Positions 32,321-46,300 of a stretch of 64,000 bases of DNA are shown one piece after another. Source of the stretch: Pisaster brevispinus (lineage: Eukaryota; Echinodermata; Asteroidea; Forcipulatida; Asteriidae). A program made the position numbers and the translations under genes. The notes beneath the pieces are model-generated. The model was given only the letters and a program-made list of their open reading frames with translations, ran no database searches and was not told the DNA's origin. The stretch is taken from assembly GCA_023634235.1 (NCBI GenBank), contig JAMKCF010000018.1, forward strand, positions 13,142,932 to 13,206,931, in the 5' to 3' direction. Numbering within the stretch: position 1 is the first letter of the stretch; every line of letters begins with the position of its first letter.

Positions 32321-34555
32321 TTAATGGTTAATTTCAAGTTTCTGTTAGTCAAAAAAAGAAAAACGAAAACAAAATAGATGTCTACGGCACCCGGTATTCC
32401 CAGGAGGTCTCCCGTCCAAGTACTTACCTTGCACGACGCTGCTTAACTTCGGTGATCAAACGAGAACCGGTGTTTTCAGCGTAGTACGGCCGTAGACAAA
32501 CTTTTTATATAAACTTACGTGGTTAATGGTTTTCTTCAAATTTCTGTTAGTCAAAAAAAGAGAATAACACATTGAATGTCTACGGCACCCGGTATTCCCA
32601 GGAGGTCTCCCGTCCAAGTACTGACTAGGCCCGACGCTGCTTAACTTCGGTGATCAAACGAGAACCGGTGTATTCAGCGTAGTATGGCTGTAGAAACTTC
32701 TGATATAAAATTACGTGGTTAATGGTTTTCTTCAAGTTTCTGTTAGTCAAAAAAGGACGAAAACAAAACAGATGTCTAGGGCACCCGGTGTTCCCATGAG
32801 GTCTCCCGTCCAAGTACTGACCTGGCCCGACGCTGCTTAACTTCGGTGATCAAACGAGAACATGTGTTTTCAGCGTAGTATGGCCGTAGAAAAACTGCTT
32901 ACATAAATTTATATGCTTAATGGTTAATTTCAAGTTTCTGTTAGTCAAAAAAGGACGAAAACAAAATAGATGTCTACGGCACCCGGTATTCCCAGGAGGT
33001 CTCCCGTCCAAGTACTGACCAGGCCCGATGCTGCTTAACTTCGGTGATCAAACGAGAACCGGTGTATTCAGCGTAGTATGGCCGTAGACAAACTGCACAC
33101 ATAATTTATGTGCTTAATGGTTAATTTCAAGTTTCTGTTAGTCAAAAGAGGACGAAAACAAAATAGATGCCTAAGGCACCTGGTATTCCCAGGAGGTCTC
33201 CGTCCAAGTACTGACCTGGCCCGACGCTGCTTAACTTCGGTGATCAAACGAGAACTGGTGTATTCAGCGTAGTATGGCCGTAGACAAACTGCATACATAA
33301 TTTATGTGCTTAATGGTTAATTTCAAGTTTCTGTTAGTCAAAAGAGGACGAAAACGAAATAGATGCCTAAGGCACCCGGTATTCCCAGGAGGTCTCCCGT
33401 CCAAGTACTGACCTGGCCCGAACCTGCTTAACTTCGGTGATCAACCGAGAACGGTGTTTTCAGCGTAGTATGCCCGTAGACAAACTGCTTACATAAATTT
33501 ATGTGCTAAATGGTTAATTACAAGTTTCTGTTAGTCAAAAAAGGACAAAAACAAAATAGATGTCTACTGCACCCGGTATTCCCAGGAGATGTCCCGTCCA
33601 AGTACTGACCTGGCCGACGATGCTTAACTTCGGTGATCAAACGAGAACCGGTGTTTTCAGCGTAGTATGGCCGTAGAAAAACTTCTTACATAAATGTATG
33701 TGCTTAATGGTTAATTTCAAGTTTCTGTTAGTCAAAAAAAGAAAAACGAAAACAAAATAGATGTCTACGGCACCCGGTATTCCCAGGAGGTCTCCCGTCC
33801 AAGTACTGACCAGGCCCGATGGTGCTTAACTTCGGTGATCAAACGAGAACCGGTGTTTTCTGCTTAGTATGGCCGTAGACAAACTTCTTATATAAAATTA
33901 CGTGGTTAATGGTTTTCTTCAAGTTTCTGTTAGTCAAAAAAGGAGAATAACAAACTGGATGTCTACGGCACCCGGTATTCCCAAGAGGTCTCCCGTCCAA
34001 GTACTGACCAGGCCCGATGCTGCTTAACTTCGGTGATCAAACGAGAACCGGTGTTTTCAGCGTAGTATGGCCGTAGACAAACTTCTCATATAAAATTATG
34101 TGCTTTATGGTTAACTTCAAGTTTCTGTTAGTCAGAAAAAGAAAAACGAAAAAAAATAGATGGCATCCGGTATTCCCAGGAGGTCTCCCGTCCAAGTACT
34201 GACCAGGCCCGATGCTGCTTAACTTCGGTGATCAAACGAGAACCGGTGTTTTCAGCGTAGTATGGCCGTAGACAAACTTCTCATATAAAATTAAGTGGTT
34301 AATGGTTTTCTTCAAGTTTCTGTTAGTCAAAAAAGGAAGAAAACAAACTGGATGTCTACGGCACCCGGTATTCCCATAAGGTCTCCCGTCCAAGTACTGA
34401 CCTGGCCCGACGCTGCTTAACTTCGGTGATCTAACGAGAACCGGTGCAATTAGCGTAGTATGGCCGTAGACAAACTGCTTACATAAATTTATCTGCTTAA
34501 TGGTTAATTTCAAGTTTCTGTTAGTCAAAAAAAGAAAAACGAAAACAAAATAGAT

Positions 34556-34666
34556 GTCTACGGCACCCGGTATTCCCAAGAGGTCTCCCGTCAAAGTACT
34601 TACCTTGCACGACGCTGCTTAACTTCGGTGATCAAACGAGAACCGGTGTTTTCAGCGTAGTACGGC
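34556..34666 (-). rRNA. 5S rRNA gene lacking its 5' end, third copy
   Basis: Same deletion at a further 2346 bp. It differs from the others at 'gtcaaagtac' for 'gtccaagtac'. Confidence 0.88.
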
Positions 34667-37192
34667 TTAATGGTTAATTTCAAGTTTCTGTTAGTCAAAA
34701 AAAGAAAAACGAAAACAAAATAGATGTCTACGGCACCCGGTATTCCCAGGAGGTCTCCCGTCCAAGTACTTACCTTGCACGACGCTGCTTAACTTCGGTG
34801 ATCAAACGAGAACCGGTGTTTTCAGCGTAGTACGGCCGTAGACAAACTTTTTATATAAACTTACGTGGTTAATGGTTTTCTTCAAATTTCTGTTAGTCAA
34901 AAAAAGAGAATAACACATTGAATGTCTACGGCACCCGGTATTCCCAGGAGGTCTCCCGTCCAAGTACTGACTAGGCCCGATGCTGCTTAACTTCGGTGAT
35001 CAAACGAGAACCGGTGTTTTCAGCATAGTATGGCCGTAGACAAACTGCTTTCATACATTTATGTGCTTAATGGTTAATTTCAAGTTTCTGTTAGTCAAAA
35101 AAGGAAAAAACTAAAAACCAAATAGATGTCTACGGCACCCGGTATTCCAAGGAGGTCTCCCGTCCAAGTACTGACCTGGCCCTACGCTGCTTAACTTCGG
35201 TGATCAAACGAGAACCGTTGTTTTCAGCATAGTATGGCCGTAGACAAACTTCTTATATACAATTATGTGCTTTATGGTTAATTTCAAGTTTATGTTAGTC
35301 AAAAAAGGACGAAAACAAAATAGATGTCTACTGCACCCAGTATTCCCATGTGGTCTCCCGTCCAAGTACTGACCAGGCCCGACGCTGCTTAACTTCGGTG
35401 ATCAAACGAGAACCGGTGTTTTCAGCGTAGTATGGCCGTAGACAAACTTTTTATATAAAATTAAGTGGTTAATGGTTTTCTTCAAGTTTCTGTTAGTCAA
35501 AAAAGGAGAATAACAAACTGGATGTCTACGGCACCCGGTATTCCCAGGAGGTCTCCCGTCCAAGTACTGACCTGGCCAGACGCTGCTTAACTTCGGTGAT
35601 CAAACGAGAACCGGTGTTTTCAGGGTAGTATGGCCGTAGACAAACTGGTTTCATACATTTATGTGCTTAAGGTTAATTTCAAGTTTCTGTTAGTCAAAAA
35701 AGGAAAAAACAAAAAACAAAATACATGTCTACGGCACCCGGTATTCCCAGGAGGTCTCCCGTCCAAGTACTGACCTAGCCCGAAGCTGCTTAACTTCGGT
35801 GATCAAACGAGAACCGGTGTATTCAGCGTAGTATGGCCGTAGACAAACTGCATACATAATGTATGTGCTTAATCGTTAATTTCAAGTTGCTGTTAGTCAA
35901 AAAAGGACGAAAACAAAATAGATGCCTAAGGCACCCGGTATTCCCAAGAGGTCTCCCGTCCAAGTACTGACCTGGCCCGACGCTGCTTAACTTCGGTGAT
36001 CAAACGAGAACCGGTGTTTTCAGCGTAGTATGGCCGTAGACAAACTTCTTATATAAACTTACGTGGTTAATGGTTTTCTTCAAATTTCTGTTAGTCAAAA
36101 AAAGAGAATAACAAACTGGATGTCTACGGCACCCGGTATTCCCAGGAGGTCTCCCGTCCAAGTACTGACCAAGCCCGATGCTGCTTAACTTCGGTGAACA
36201 AACGAGAACCGGTGTTTTCAGCGTAGTATGGCTGTAGACAAACTTCTTATATAAAATTACGTGGTTAATGGTTTTATTCAAGTTTCTGTTAGACAAAAAA
36301 GGACGAAAACAAAATAGATGTCTACGGCACCCGGTATTCCCATGAATCTCCCGTCCAAGTACTGACCTGGCCCGACGCTGCTTAACTTCGGTGATCAAAC
36401 GAGAACCGGTGTTTTCAGCGTAGTATGGCCGTAGACAAACTGCTTACATAAATTTATATGCTTAATGGTTAATTTCAAGTTTCTGTTAGTCAAAAAAGGA
36501 CGAAAAGAAAATAAATGTCTACGGCACCCGGTATTCCGAGGAGGTCTCCCGTCCAAGTACTGACCTGGCCCGACGCTGCTTAACTTCGGTGATCAAACGA
36601 GAACCGGTGTTTTCAGCGTAGTATGGCCGTAGACAAACTGCAGACATAAATTTATGTGCTTAATGGTTAATTTCAAGTTGCTGTTAGTCAAAAAAGGACG
36701 AAAACAAAATAGATGCCTAAGGCACCCGGTATTTCCAGGAGGTCTCCCGTCCAAGTACTGACCTGGCCCGACGCTGCTTAACTTCGGTGATCAAACGAGA
36801 ACCGGTGTTTTCAGCGTAGTATGGCCGTAGACAAACTGCTTACATAAATTTATGTGCTTAATGGTTAATTTCAAGTTGCTGTTAGTCAAAAAAGGACGAA
36901 AACAAAATAGATGCCTAAGGCACCCGGTATTTCCAGGAGGTCTCCCGTCCAAGTACTGACCTGGCCCGACGCTGCTTAACTTCGGTGATCAAACGAGAAC
37001 CGGTGTTTTCAGCGTAGTATGGCCGTAGACAAACTGCTTTCATACATGTATGTGCTTAATGGTTAATTTCAAGTTTCTGTTAGTCAAAAAAGGAAAAAAC
37101 ATAAAACAAAATAGATGTCTACGGCACCCAGTATTCCCAGGAGGTCTCCCGTCCAAGTAATGACCTGGCCCGACGCTGCTTAACTTCGGTGA

Positions 37193-40100
37193 TCAAACGA
37201 GAACCGGTGTTTTCAGCGTAGTATGGCCGTAGACAAACTTCTTATATAAACTTACGTGGTTAATGGTTTTCTTCAAATTTCTGTTAGTCAAAAAAGGACG
37301 AAAAGAAAATAGATGTCTACGGCACCCGGTATTCCCATGAATCTCCCGTCCAAGTACTGACCTGGCCCGACGCTGCTTAACTTCGGTGATCAAACGAGAA
37401 CCGGTGTTTTCAGCGTAGTATGGCCGTAGACAAACTGCTTACATAAATTTATATGCTTAATGGTTAATTTCAAGTTTCTGTTAGTCAAAAAAGGACGAAA
37501 AGAAAATAAATGTCTACGGCACCCGGTATTCCGAGGAGGTCTCCCGTCCAAGTACTGACCTGGCCCGACGCTGCTTAACTTCGGTGATCAAACGAGAACC
37601 GGTGTTTTCAGCGTAGTATGGCCGTAGACAAACTGCAGACATAAATTTATGTGCTTAATGGTTAATTTCAAGTTGCTGTTAGTCAAAAAAGGACGAAAAC
37701 AAAATAGATGCCTAAGGCACCCGGTATTTCCAGGAGGTCTCCCGTCCAAGTACTGACCTGGCCCGACGCTGCTTAACTTCGGTGATCAAACGAGAACCGG
37801 TGTTTTCAGCGTAGTATGGCCGTAGACAAACTGCTTACATAAATTTATGTGCTTAATGGTTAATTTCAAGTTGCTGTTAGTCAAAAAAGGACCAAAACAA
37901 AATAGATGCCTAAGGCACCCGGTATTTCCAGGAGGTCTCCCGTCCAAGTACTGACCTGGCCCGACGCTGCTTAACTTCGGTGATCAAACGAGAACCGGTG
38001 TTTTCAGCGTAGTATGGCCGTAGACAAACTGCTTTCATACATTTATGTGCTTAATGGTTAATTTCAAGTTTCTGTTAGTCAAAAAAGGAAAAAACATAAA
38101 ACAAAATAGATGTCTACGGCACCCAGTATTCCCAGGAGGTCTCCCGTCCAAGTAATGACCTGGCCCGACGCTGCTTAACTTCGGTGATCAAACGAGAACC
38201 GGTGTTTTCAGCGTAGTATGGCCGTAGACAAACTTCTTATATAAACTTACGTGGTTAATGGTTTTCTTCAAATTTCTGTTAGTCAAAAAAGGACGAAAAG
38301 AAAATAGATGTCTACGGCACCCGGTATTCCCATGAATCTCCCGTCCAAGTACTGACCTGGCCCGACGCTGCTTAACTTCGGTGATCAAACGAGAACCGGT
38401 GTTTTCAGCGTAGTATGGCCGTAGACAAACTGCTTACATAAATTTATATGCTTAATGGTAATTATAAGTTTCTGTTAGTCAAAAAAGGACGAAAAGAAAA
38501 TAAATGTCTACGGCACCCGGTATTCCGAGGAGGTCTCCCGTCCAAGTACTTACCTGGCCCGACGCTGCTTAACTTCGGTGATCAAACGAGAACCGGTGTT
38601 TTCAGCGTAGTATGGCCGTAGACAAACTGCAGACATAAATTTATGTGCTTAATGGTTAATTTCAAGTTGCTGTTAGTCAAAAAAGGACGAAAACAAAATA
38701 GATGCCTAAGGCACCCGGTATTTCCAGGAGGTCTCCCGTCAAAGTACTGACCTGGCCCGACGCTGCTTAACTTCGGTGATCAAACGAGAACCGGTGTTTT
38801 CAGCGTAGTATGGCCGTAGACAAACTGCTTACATAAATTTATGTGCTTAATGGTTAATTTCAAGTTGCTGTTAGTCAAAAAAGGACGAAAACAAAATAGA
38901 TGCCTAAGGCACCCGGTATTTCCAGGAGGTCTCCCGTCCAAGTACTGACCTGGCCAGACGCTGCTTAACTTCGGTGATCAAACGAGAACCGGTGTTTTCA
39001 GCGTAGTATGGCCGTAGACAAACTGCTTTCATACATTTATGTGCTTAATGGTTAATTTCAAGTTTCTGTTAGTCAAAAAAGGAAAAAACATAAAACAAAA
39101 TAGATGTCTACGGCACCCAGTATTCCCAGGAGGTCTCCCGTCCAAGTAATGACCTGGCCCGACGCTGCTTAACTTCGGTGATCAAACGAGAACCGGTGTT
39201 TTCAGCGTAGTATGGCCGTAGACAAACTGCTTACATAAATTTATGTGCTTAATGGTTAATTTCAAGTTTCTGTTTGTCAAAAAAGGAGAATAACAAACTG
39301 GATGTCTACGGCACCCGGTATTCCCAGGAGGTCTCCCGTCCAAGTACTGACCTGGCCAGACGCTGCTTAACTTCGGTGATCAAACGAGAACCGGTGTTTT
39401 CAGGGTAGTATGGCCGTAGACAAACTGGTTTCATACATTTATGTGCTTAAGGTTAATTTCAAGTTTCTGTTAGTCAAAAAAGGAAAAAACAAAAAACAAA
39501 ATACATGTCTACGGCACCCGGTATTCCCAGGAGGTCTCCCGTCCAAGTACTGACCTAGCCCGAAGCTGCTTAACTTCGGTGATCAAACGAGAACCGGTGT
39601 ATTCAGCGTAGTATGGCCGTAGACAAACTGCATACATAATGTATGTGCTTAATGGTTAATTTCAAGTTGCTGTTAGTCAAAAAAGGACGAAAACAAAATA
39701 GATGCCTAAGGCACCCGGTATTTCCAGGAGGTCTCCCGTCCAAGTACTGACCTGGCCCGACGCTGCTTAACTTCGGTGATCAAACGAGAACCGGTGTTTT
39801 CAGCGTAGTATGGCCGTAGACAAACTGCTTACATAAATTTATGTGCTTAATGGTTAATTTCAAGTTGCTGTTAGTCAAAAAAGGACGAAAACAAAATAGA
39901 TGCCTAAGGCACCCGGTATTTCCAGGAGGTCTCCCGTCCAAGTACTGACCTGGCCCGACGCTGCTTAACTTCGGTGATCAAACGAGAACCGGTGTTTTCA
40001 GCGTAGTATGGCCGTAGACAAACTGCTTTCATACATGTATGTGCTTAATGGTTAATTTCAAGTTTCTGTTAGTCAAAAAAGGAAAAAACATAAAACAAAA

Positions 40101-42700
40101 TAGATGTCTACGGCACCCAGTATTCCCAGGAGGTCTCCCGTCCAAGTAATGACCTGGCCCGACGCTGCTTAACTTCGGTGATCAAACGAGAACCGGTGTT
40201 TTCAGCGTAGTATGGCCGTAGACAAACTTCTTATATAAACTTACGTGGTTAATGGTTTTCTTCAAATTTCTGTTAGTCAAAAAAGGACGAAAAGAAAATA
40301 GATGTCTACGGCACCCGGTATTCCCATGAATCTCCCGTCCAAGTACTGACCTGGCCCGACGCTGCTTAACTTCGGTGATCAAACGAGAACCGGTGTTTTC
40401 AGCGTAGTATGGCCGTAGACAAACTGCTTACATAAATTTATATGCTTAATGGTTAATTTCAAGTTTCTGTTAGTCAAAAAAGGACGAAAAGAAAATAAAT
40501 GTCTACGGCACCCGGTATTCCGAGGAGGTCTCCTGTCCAAGTACTGACCTGGCCCGACGCTGCTTAACTTCGGTGATCAAACGAGAACCGGTGTTTTCAG
40601 CGTAGTATGGCCGTAGACAAACTGCAGACATAAATTTATGTGCTTAATGGTTAATTTCAAGTTGCTGTTAGTCAAAAAAGGACGAAAACAAAATAGATGC
40701 CTAAGGCACCCGGTATTTCCAGGAGGTCTCCCGTCCAAGTACTGACCTGGCCCGACGCTGCTTAACTTCGGTGATCAAACGAGAACCGGTGTTTTCAGCG
40801 TAGTATGGCCGTAGACAAACTGCTTACATAAATTTATGTGCTTAATGGTTAATTTCAAGTTGCTGTTAGTCAAAAAAGGACCAAAACAAAATAGATGCCT
40901 AAGGCACCCGGTATTTCCAGGAGGTCTCCCGTCCAAGTACTGACCTGGCCCGACGCTGCTTAACTTCGGTGATCAAACGAGAACCGGTGTTTTCAGCGTA
41001 GTATGGCCGTAGACAAACTGCTTTCATACATTTATGTGCTTAATGGTTAATTTCAAGTTTCTGTTAGTCAATAAAGGAAAAAACATAAAACAAAATAGAT
41101 GTCTACGGCACCCAGTATTCCCAGGAGGTCTCCCGTCCAAGTAATGACCTGGCCCGACGCTGCTTAACTTCGGTGATCAAACGAGAACCGGTGTTTTCAG
41201 CGTAGTATGGCCGTAGACAAACTTCTTATATAAACTTACGTGGTTAATGGTTTTCTTCAAATTTCTGTTAGTCAAAAAAGGACGAAAAGAAAATAGATGT
41301 CTACGGCACCCGGTATTCCCATGAATCTCCCGTCCAAGTACTGACCTTGCCCGACGCTGCTTAACTTCGGTGATCAAACGAGAACCGGTGTTTTCAGCGT
41401 AGTATGGCCGTAGACAAACTGCTTACATAAATTTATATGCTTAATGGTAATTATAAGTTTCTGTTAGTCAAAAAAGGACGAAAAGAAAATAAATGTCTAC
41501 GGCACCCGGTATTCCGAGGAGGTCTCCCGTCCAAGTACTTACCTGGCCCGACGCTGCTTAACTTCGGTGATCAAACGAGAACCGGTGTTTTCAGCGTAGT
41601 ATGGCCGTAGACAAACTGCAGACATAAATTTATGTGCTTAATGGTTAATTTCAAGTTGCTGTTAGTCAAAAAAGGACGAAAACAAAATAGATGCCTAAGG
41701 CACCCGGTATTTCCAGGAGGTCTCCCGTCAAAGTACTGACCTGGCCCGACGCTGCTTAACTTCGGTGATCAAACGAGAACCGGTGTTTTCAGCGTAGTAT
41801 GGCCGTAGACAAACTGCTTACATAAATTTATGTGCTTAATGGTTAATTTCAAGTTGCTGTTAGTCAAAAAAGGACGAAAACAAAATAGATGCCTAAGGCA
41901 CCCGGTATTTCCAGGAGGTCTCCCGTCCAAGTACTGACCTGGCCAGACGCTGCTTAACTTCGGTGATCAAACGAGAACCGGTGTTTTCAGCGTAGTATGG
42001 CCGTAGACAAACTGCTTTCATACATTTATGTGCTTAATGGTTAATTTCAAGTTTCTGTTAGTCAAAAAAGGAAAAAACATAAAACAAAATAGATGTCTAC
42101 GGCACCCAGTATTCCCAGGAGGTCTCCCGTCCAAGTAATGACCTGGCCCGACGCTGCTTAACTTCGGTGATCAAACGAGAACCGGTGTTTTCAGCGTAGT
42201 ATGGCCGTAGACAAACTGCTTACATAAATTTATGTGCTTAATGGTTAATTTCAAGTTTCTGTTTGTCAAAAAAGGAGAATAACAAACTGGATGTCTACGG
42301 CACCCGGTATTCCCAGGAGGTCTCCCGTCCAAGTACTGACCTGGCCAGACGCTGCTTAACTTCGGTGATCAAACGAGAACCGGTGTTTTCAGGGTAGTAT
42401 GGCCGTAGACAAACTGGTTTCATACATTTATGTGCTTAAGGTTAATTTCAAGTTTCTGTTAGTCAAAAAAGGAAAAAACAAAAAACAAAATACATGTCTA
42501 CGGCACCCGGTATTCCCAGGAGGTCTCCCGTCCAAGTACTGACCTAGCCCGAAGCTGCTTAACTTCGGTGATCAAACGAGAACCGGTGTATTCAGCGTAG
42601 TATGGCCGTAGACAAACTGCATACATAATGTATGTGCTTAATCGTTAATTTCAAGTTGCTGTTAGTCAAAAAAGGACGAAAACAAAATAGATGCCTAAGG
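37193..42700 (-). repeat. Higher-order repeat, 2989 bp, about 1.8 copies, with nested 995-bp blocks
   Basis: 37193-40181 recurs from 40182 at offset 2989 until about 42700. Each copy starts with two 995-bp five-unit blocks (37193/38188, 40182/41177). The end of the second copy matches 35420-35940 (shared 'gtgcttaatcgttaat'), so an older neighbour was involved. A further related block starts at 42769. Confidence 0.9.
37512..37629 (-). rRNA. 5S ribosomal RNA, consensus copy of the 995-bp block
   Basis: 118 nt, intact internal control region and paired ends. Marked by 'attccgagg'. The downstream spacer has 'gaaaagaaaataaatg', specific to this block family. Confidence 0.92.
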
Positions 42701-43369
42701 CACCCGGTATTCCCAGGAGGTCTCCCGTCCAAGTACTGACCTGGCCCGACGCTGCTTAACTTCGGTGATCAAACGAGAACCGGTGTTTTCAGCGTAGTAT
42801 GGCCGTAGACAAACTTCTTATATAAACTTACGTGGTTAATGGTTTTCTTCAAATTTCTGTTAGTCAAAAAAGGACGAAAAGAAAATAGATGTCTACGGCA
42901 CCCGGTATTCCCATGAATCTCCCGTCCAAGTACTGACCTGGCCCGACGCTGCTTAACTTCGGTGATCAAACGAGAACCGGTGTTTTCAGCGTAGTATGGC
43001 CTTAGACAAACTGCTTACATAAATTTATGTGCTTAATGGTTAATTTCAAGTTTCTGTTTGTCAAAAAAGGAGAATAACAAACTGGATGTCTACGGCACCC
43101 GGTATTCCCAGGAGGTCTCCCGTCCAAGTACTGACCTGGCCAGACGCTGCTTAACTTCGGTGATCAAACGAGAACCGGTGTTTTCAGGGTAGTATGGCCG
43201 TAGACAAACTGGTTTCATACATTTATGTGCTTAAGGTTAATTTCAAGTTTCTGTTAGTCAAAAAAGGAAAAAACAAAAAACAAAATACATGTCTACGGCA
43301 CCCGGTATTCCCAGGAGGTCTCCCGTCCAAGTACTGACCTAGCCCGAAGCTGCTTAACTTCGGTGATCA

Positions 43370-46300
43370 AACGAGAACATGTGTTTTCAGCGTAGTATGG
43401 CCGTAGAAAAACTGCTTACATAAATTTATATGCTTAATGGTTAATTTCAAGTTTCTGTTAGTCAAAAAAGGACGAAAACAAAATAGATGTCTACGGCACC
43501 CGGTATTCCCAGGAGGTCTCCCGTCCAAGTACTGACCAGGCCCGATGCTGCTTAACTTCGGTGATCAAACGAGAACCGGTGTATTCAGCGTAGTATGGCC
43601 GTAGACAAACTGCACACATAATTTATGTGCTTAATGGTTAATTTCAAGTTTCTGTTAGTCAAAAGAGGACGAAAACAAAATAGATGCCTAAGGCACCCGG
43701 TATTCCCAGGAGGTCTCCGTCCAAGTACTGACCTGGCCCGACGCTGCTTAACTTCGGTGATCAAACGAGAACCGGTGTTTTCAGCGTAGTATGGCCGTAG
43801 AAAAACTTCTTACATAAATGTATGTGCTTAATGGTTAATTCCAAGTTTCTGTTAGTCAAAAAAAGAAAAACGAAAACAAAATAGATGTCTACTGCACCCG
43901 GTATTCCCAGGAGGTGTCCCGTCCAAGTACTGACCTGGCCTGACGCTGCTTAACTTCGGTGATCAAACGAGAACCGTATTTTTCAGCATAGTATGGCCGT
44001 AGACAAACTTCTTATGTAAAATTATGTGCTTTATGGTTAATTTCAAGTTTCTGTTAGTCAAAAAAGGACGAAAACAAAATAGATGTCTACTGCATCCAGT
44101 ATTCCCATGTGGTCTCCCGTCCAAGTACTGACCTGGCCCGACGCTGCTTAACTTCGGTGATCAAACGAGAACCGGTGTTTTCAGCGTAGTATGGCCGTAG
44201 AAAAACTTCTTACATAAATGTATGTGCTTAATGGTTAATTCCAAGTTTCTGTTAGTCAAAAAAAGAAAAACGAAAACAAAATAGATGTCTACTGCACCCG
44301 GTATTCCCAGGAGGTGTCCCGTCCAAGTACTGACCTGGCCTGACGCTGCTTAACTTCGGTGATCAAACGAGAACCGTATTTTTCAGCATAGTATGGCCGT
44401 AGACAAACTTCTTATGTAAAATTATGTGCTTTATGGTTAATTTCAAGTTTCTGTTAGTCAAAAAAGGACGAAAACAAAATAGATGTCTACTGCATCCAGT
44501 ATTCCCATGTGGTCTCCCGTCCAAGTACTGACCTGGCCCGACGCTGCTTAACTTCGGTGATCAAACGAGAACCGGTGTTTTCAGCGTAGTATGGCCGTAG
44601 AAAAACTTATTACATAAATGTATGTGCTTAATGGTTAATTCCAAGTTTCTATTAGTCAAAAAAAGAAAAACGAAAACAAAATAGATGTCTACTGCACCCG
44701 GTATTCCCAGGAGGTGTCCCGTCCAAGTACTGACCTGGCCTGACGCTGCTTAACTTCGGTGATCAAACGAGAACCGTATTTTTCAGCATAGTATGGCCGT
44801 AGACAAACTTCTTATGTAAAATTATGTGCTTTATGGTTAATTTCAAGTTTCTGTTAGTCAAAAAAGGACGAAAACAAAATAGATGTCTACTGCATCCAGT
44901 ATTCCCATGTGGTCTCCCGTCCAAGTACTGACCTGGCCCGACGCTGCTTAACTTCGGTGATCAAACGAGAACCGGTGTTTTCAGCGTATTATGTCCTTAG
45001 ACAAACTGCTTACATAAATTTATGTGCTTAATGGTTAATTTCAAGTTTCTGTTAGTCAAAAAAGGACGAAAACAAAATAGATGCCTACGGCACCCGGTAT
45101 TCCCAGGAGGTCTCCCGTCCAAGTAATGACCTGGCCAGACGCTGTTTAACTTCCGTGATCAAACGAGAACCGGTGTATTCAGCGTAGTATGGCCGTAGAC
45201 AAACTGTTTACATAAATTTATGTGCTTAATGGTTAATTCCAAGTTTCTGTTAGTCAAAAAAGGACGAAAACAAAATAGATGTCTACTGCACCCGGTATTC
45301 CCAGGAGGTCTCCCGTCCAAGTATTGAACTGGCCAGACGCTGCTTAACTTCGGTGATCAAACGAGAACCGGTGTTTTCAGCGTAGTATGGCCGTAGACAA
45401 ACTGCTTTCATACATTTATGTGCTTAATGGTTTATTTCAAGTTTCTGTTAGTCAAAAAAAGAAAAAACAAAAAACAAAATACATGTCTACGGCACCTGGT
45501 ATTCCCAGAAGGTCTCCAGTCCAAGTACTGACCAGGCCCGATGCTGCTTAACTTCGGTGATCAAACGAGAACCGGTGTTTTCAGCGTATTATTGCCGTAG
45601 ACAAACTTCTTATATAAACTTACGTGGTTAATGGTTTTCTTCAAATTTCTGTTAGTCAAAAAAAGAGAATAACAAACTGGATGTCTACGGCACCCGGTAT
45701 TCCCAGGAGGTCTCCCGTCCAAGTACTGACCAGGCACGACGCTGCTTAACTTCGGTGATCAAACGAGAACCCGTGTTTTCAGCGTAGTATGGCCGTAGAC
45801 AAACTTCTTATATAAACTTACGTGGTTAATGGTTTTCTTCAAATTTCTGTTAGTCAAAAAAAGAGAATAACAAACTGGATGTCTACGGCACCCGGTATTC
45901 CCAGGAGGTCTCCCGTCCAAGTACTGACCAGGCACGACGCTGCTTAACTTCGGTGATCAAACGAGAACCGGTGTATTCAGCGTAGTATGGCTGTAGAAAC
46001 TTCTGATATAAAATTACGTGGTTAATGGTTTTCTTCAAGTTTCTGTTAGTCAAAAAAGGACGAAAACAAAACAGATGTCTAGGGCACCCGGTATTCCCAT
46101 GAGGTCTCCCGTCCAAGTACTGACCTGGCCCGACGCTGCTTAACTTCGGTGATCAAACGAGAACATGTGTTTTCAGCGTAGTATGGCCGTAGAAAAACTG
46201 CTTACATAAATTTATATGCTTAATGGTTAATTTCAAGTTTCTGTTAGTCAAAAAAGGACGAAAACAAAATAGATGTCTACGGCACCCGGTATTCCCAGGA

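Larger units (their letters stand above)
27940..34978 (-). repeat. Higher-order repeat, 2346 bp x 3
   Basis: Twelve-unit block in three consecutive copies: 28376, 30722 and 33068, and 29540, 31886 and 34232. Diagnostic marks in each copy: 'gtagaaacttctgatat', 'gagaacatgtg', a 3'-truncated 5S and a 5'-truncated 5S. Few differences by eye. Fragments recur at 43370-43760 and 45940-46560. Confidence 0.92.
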
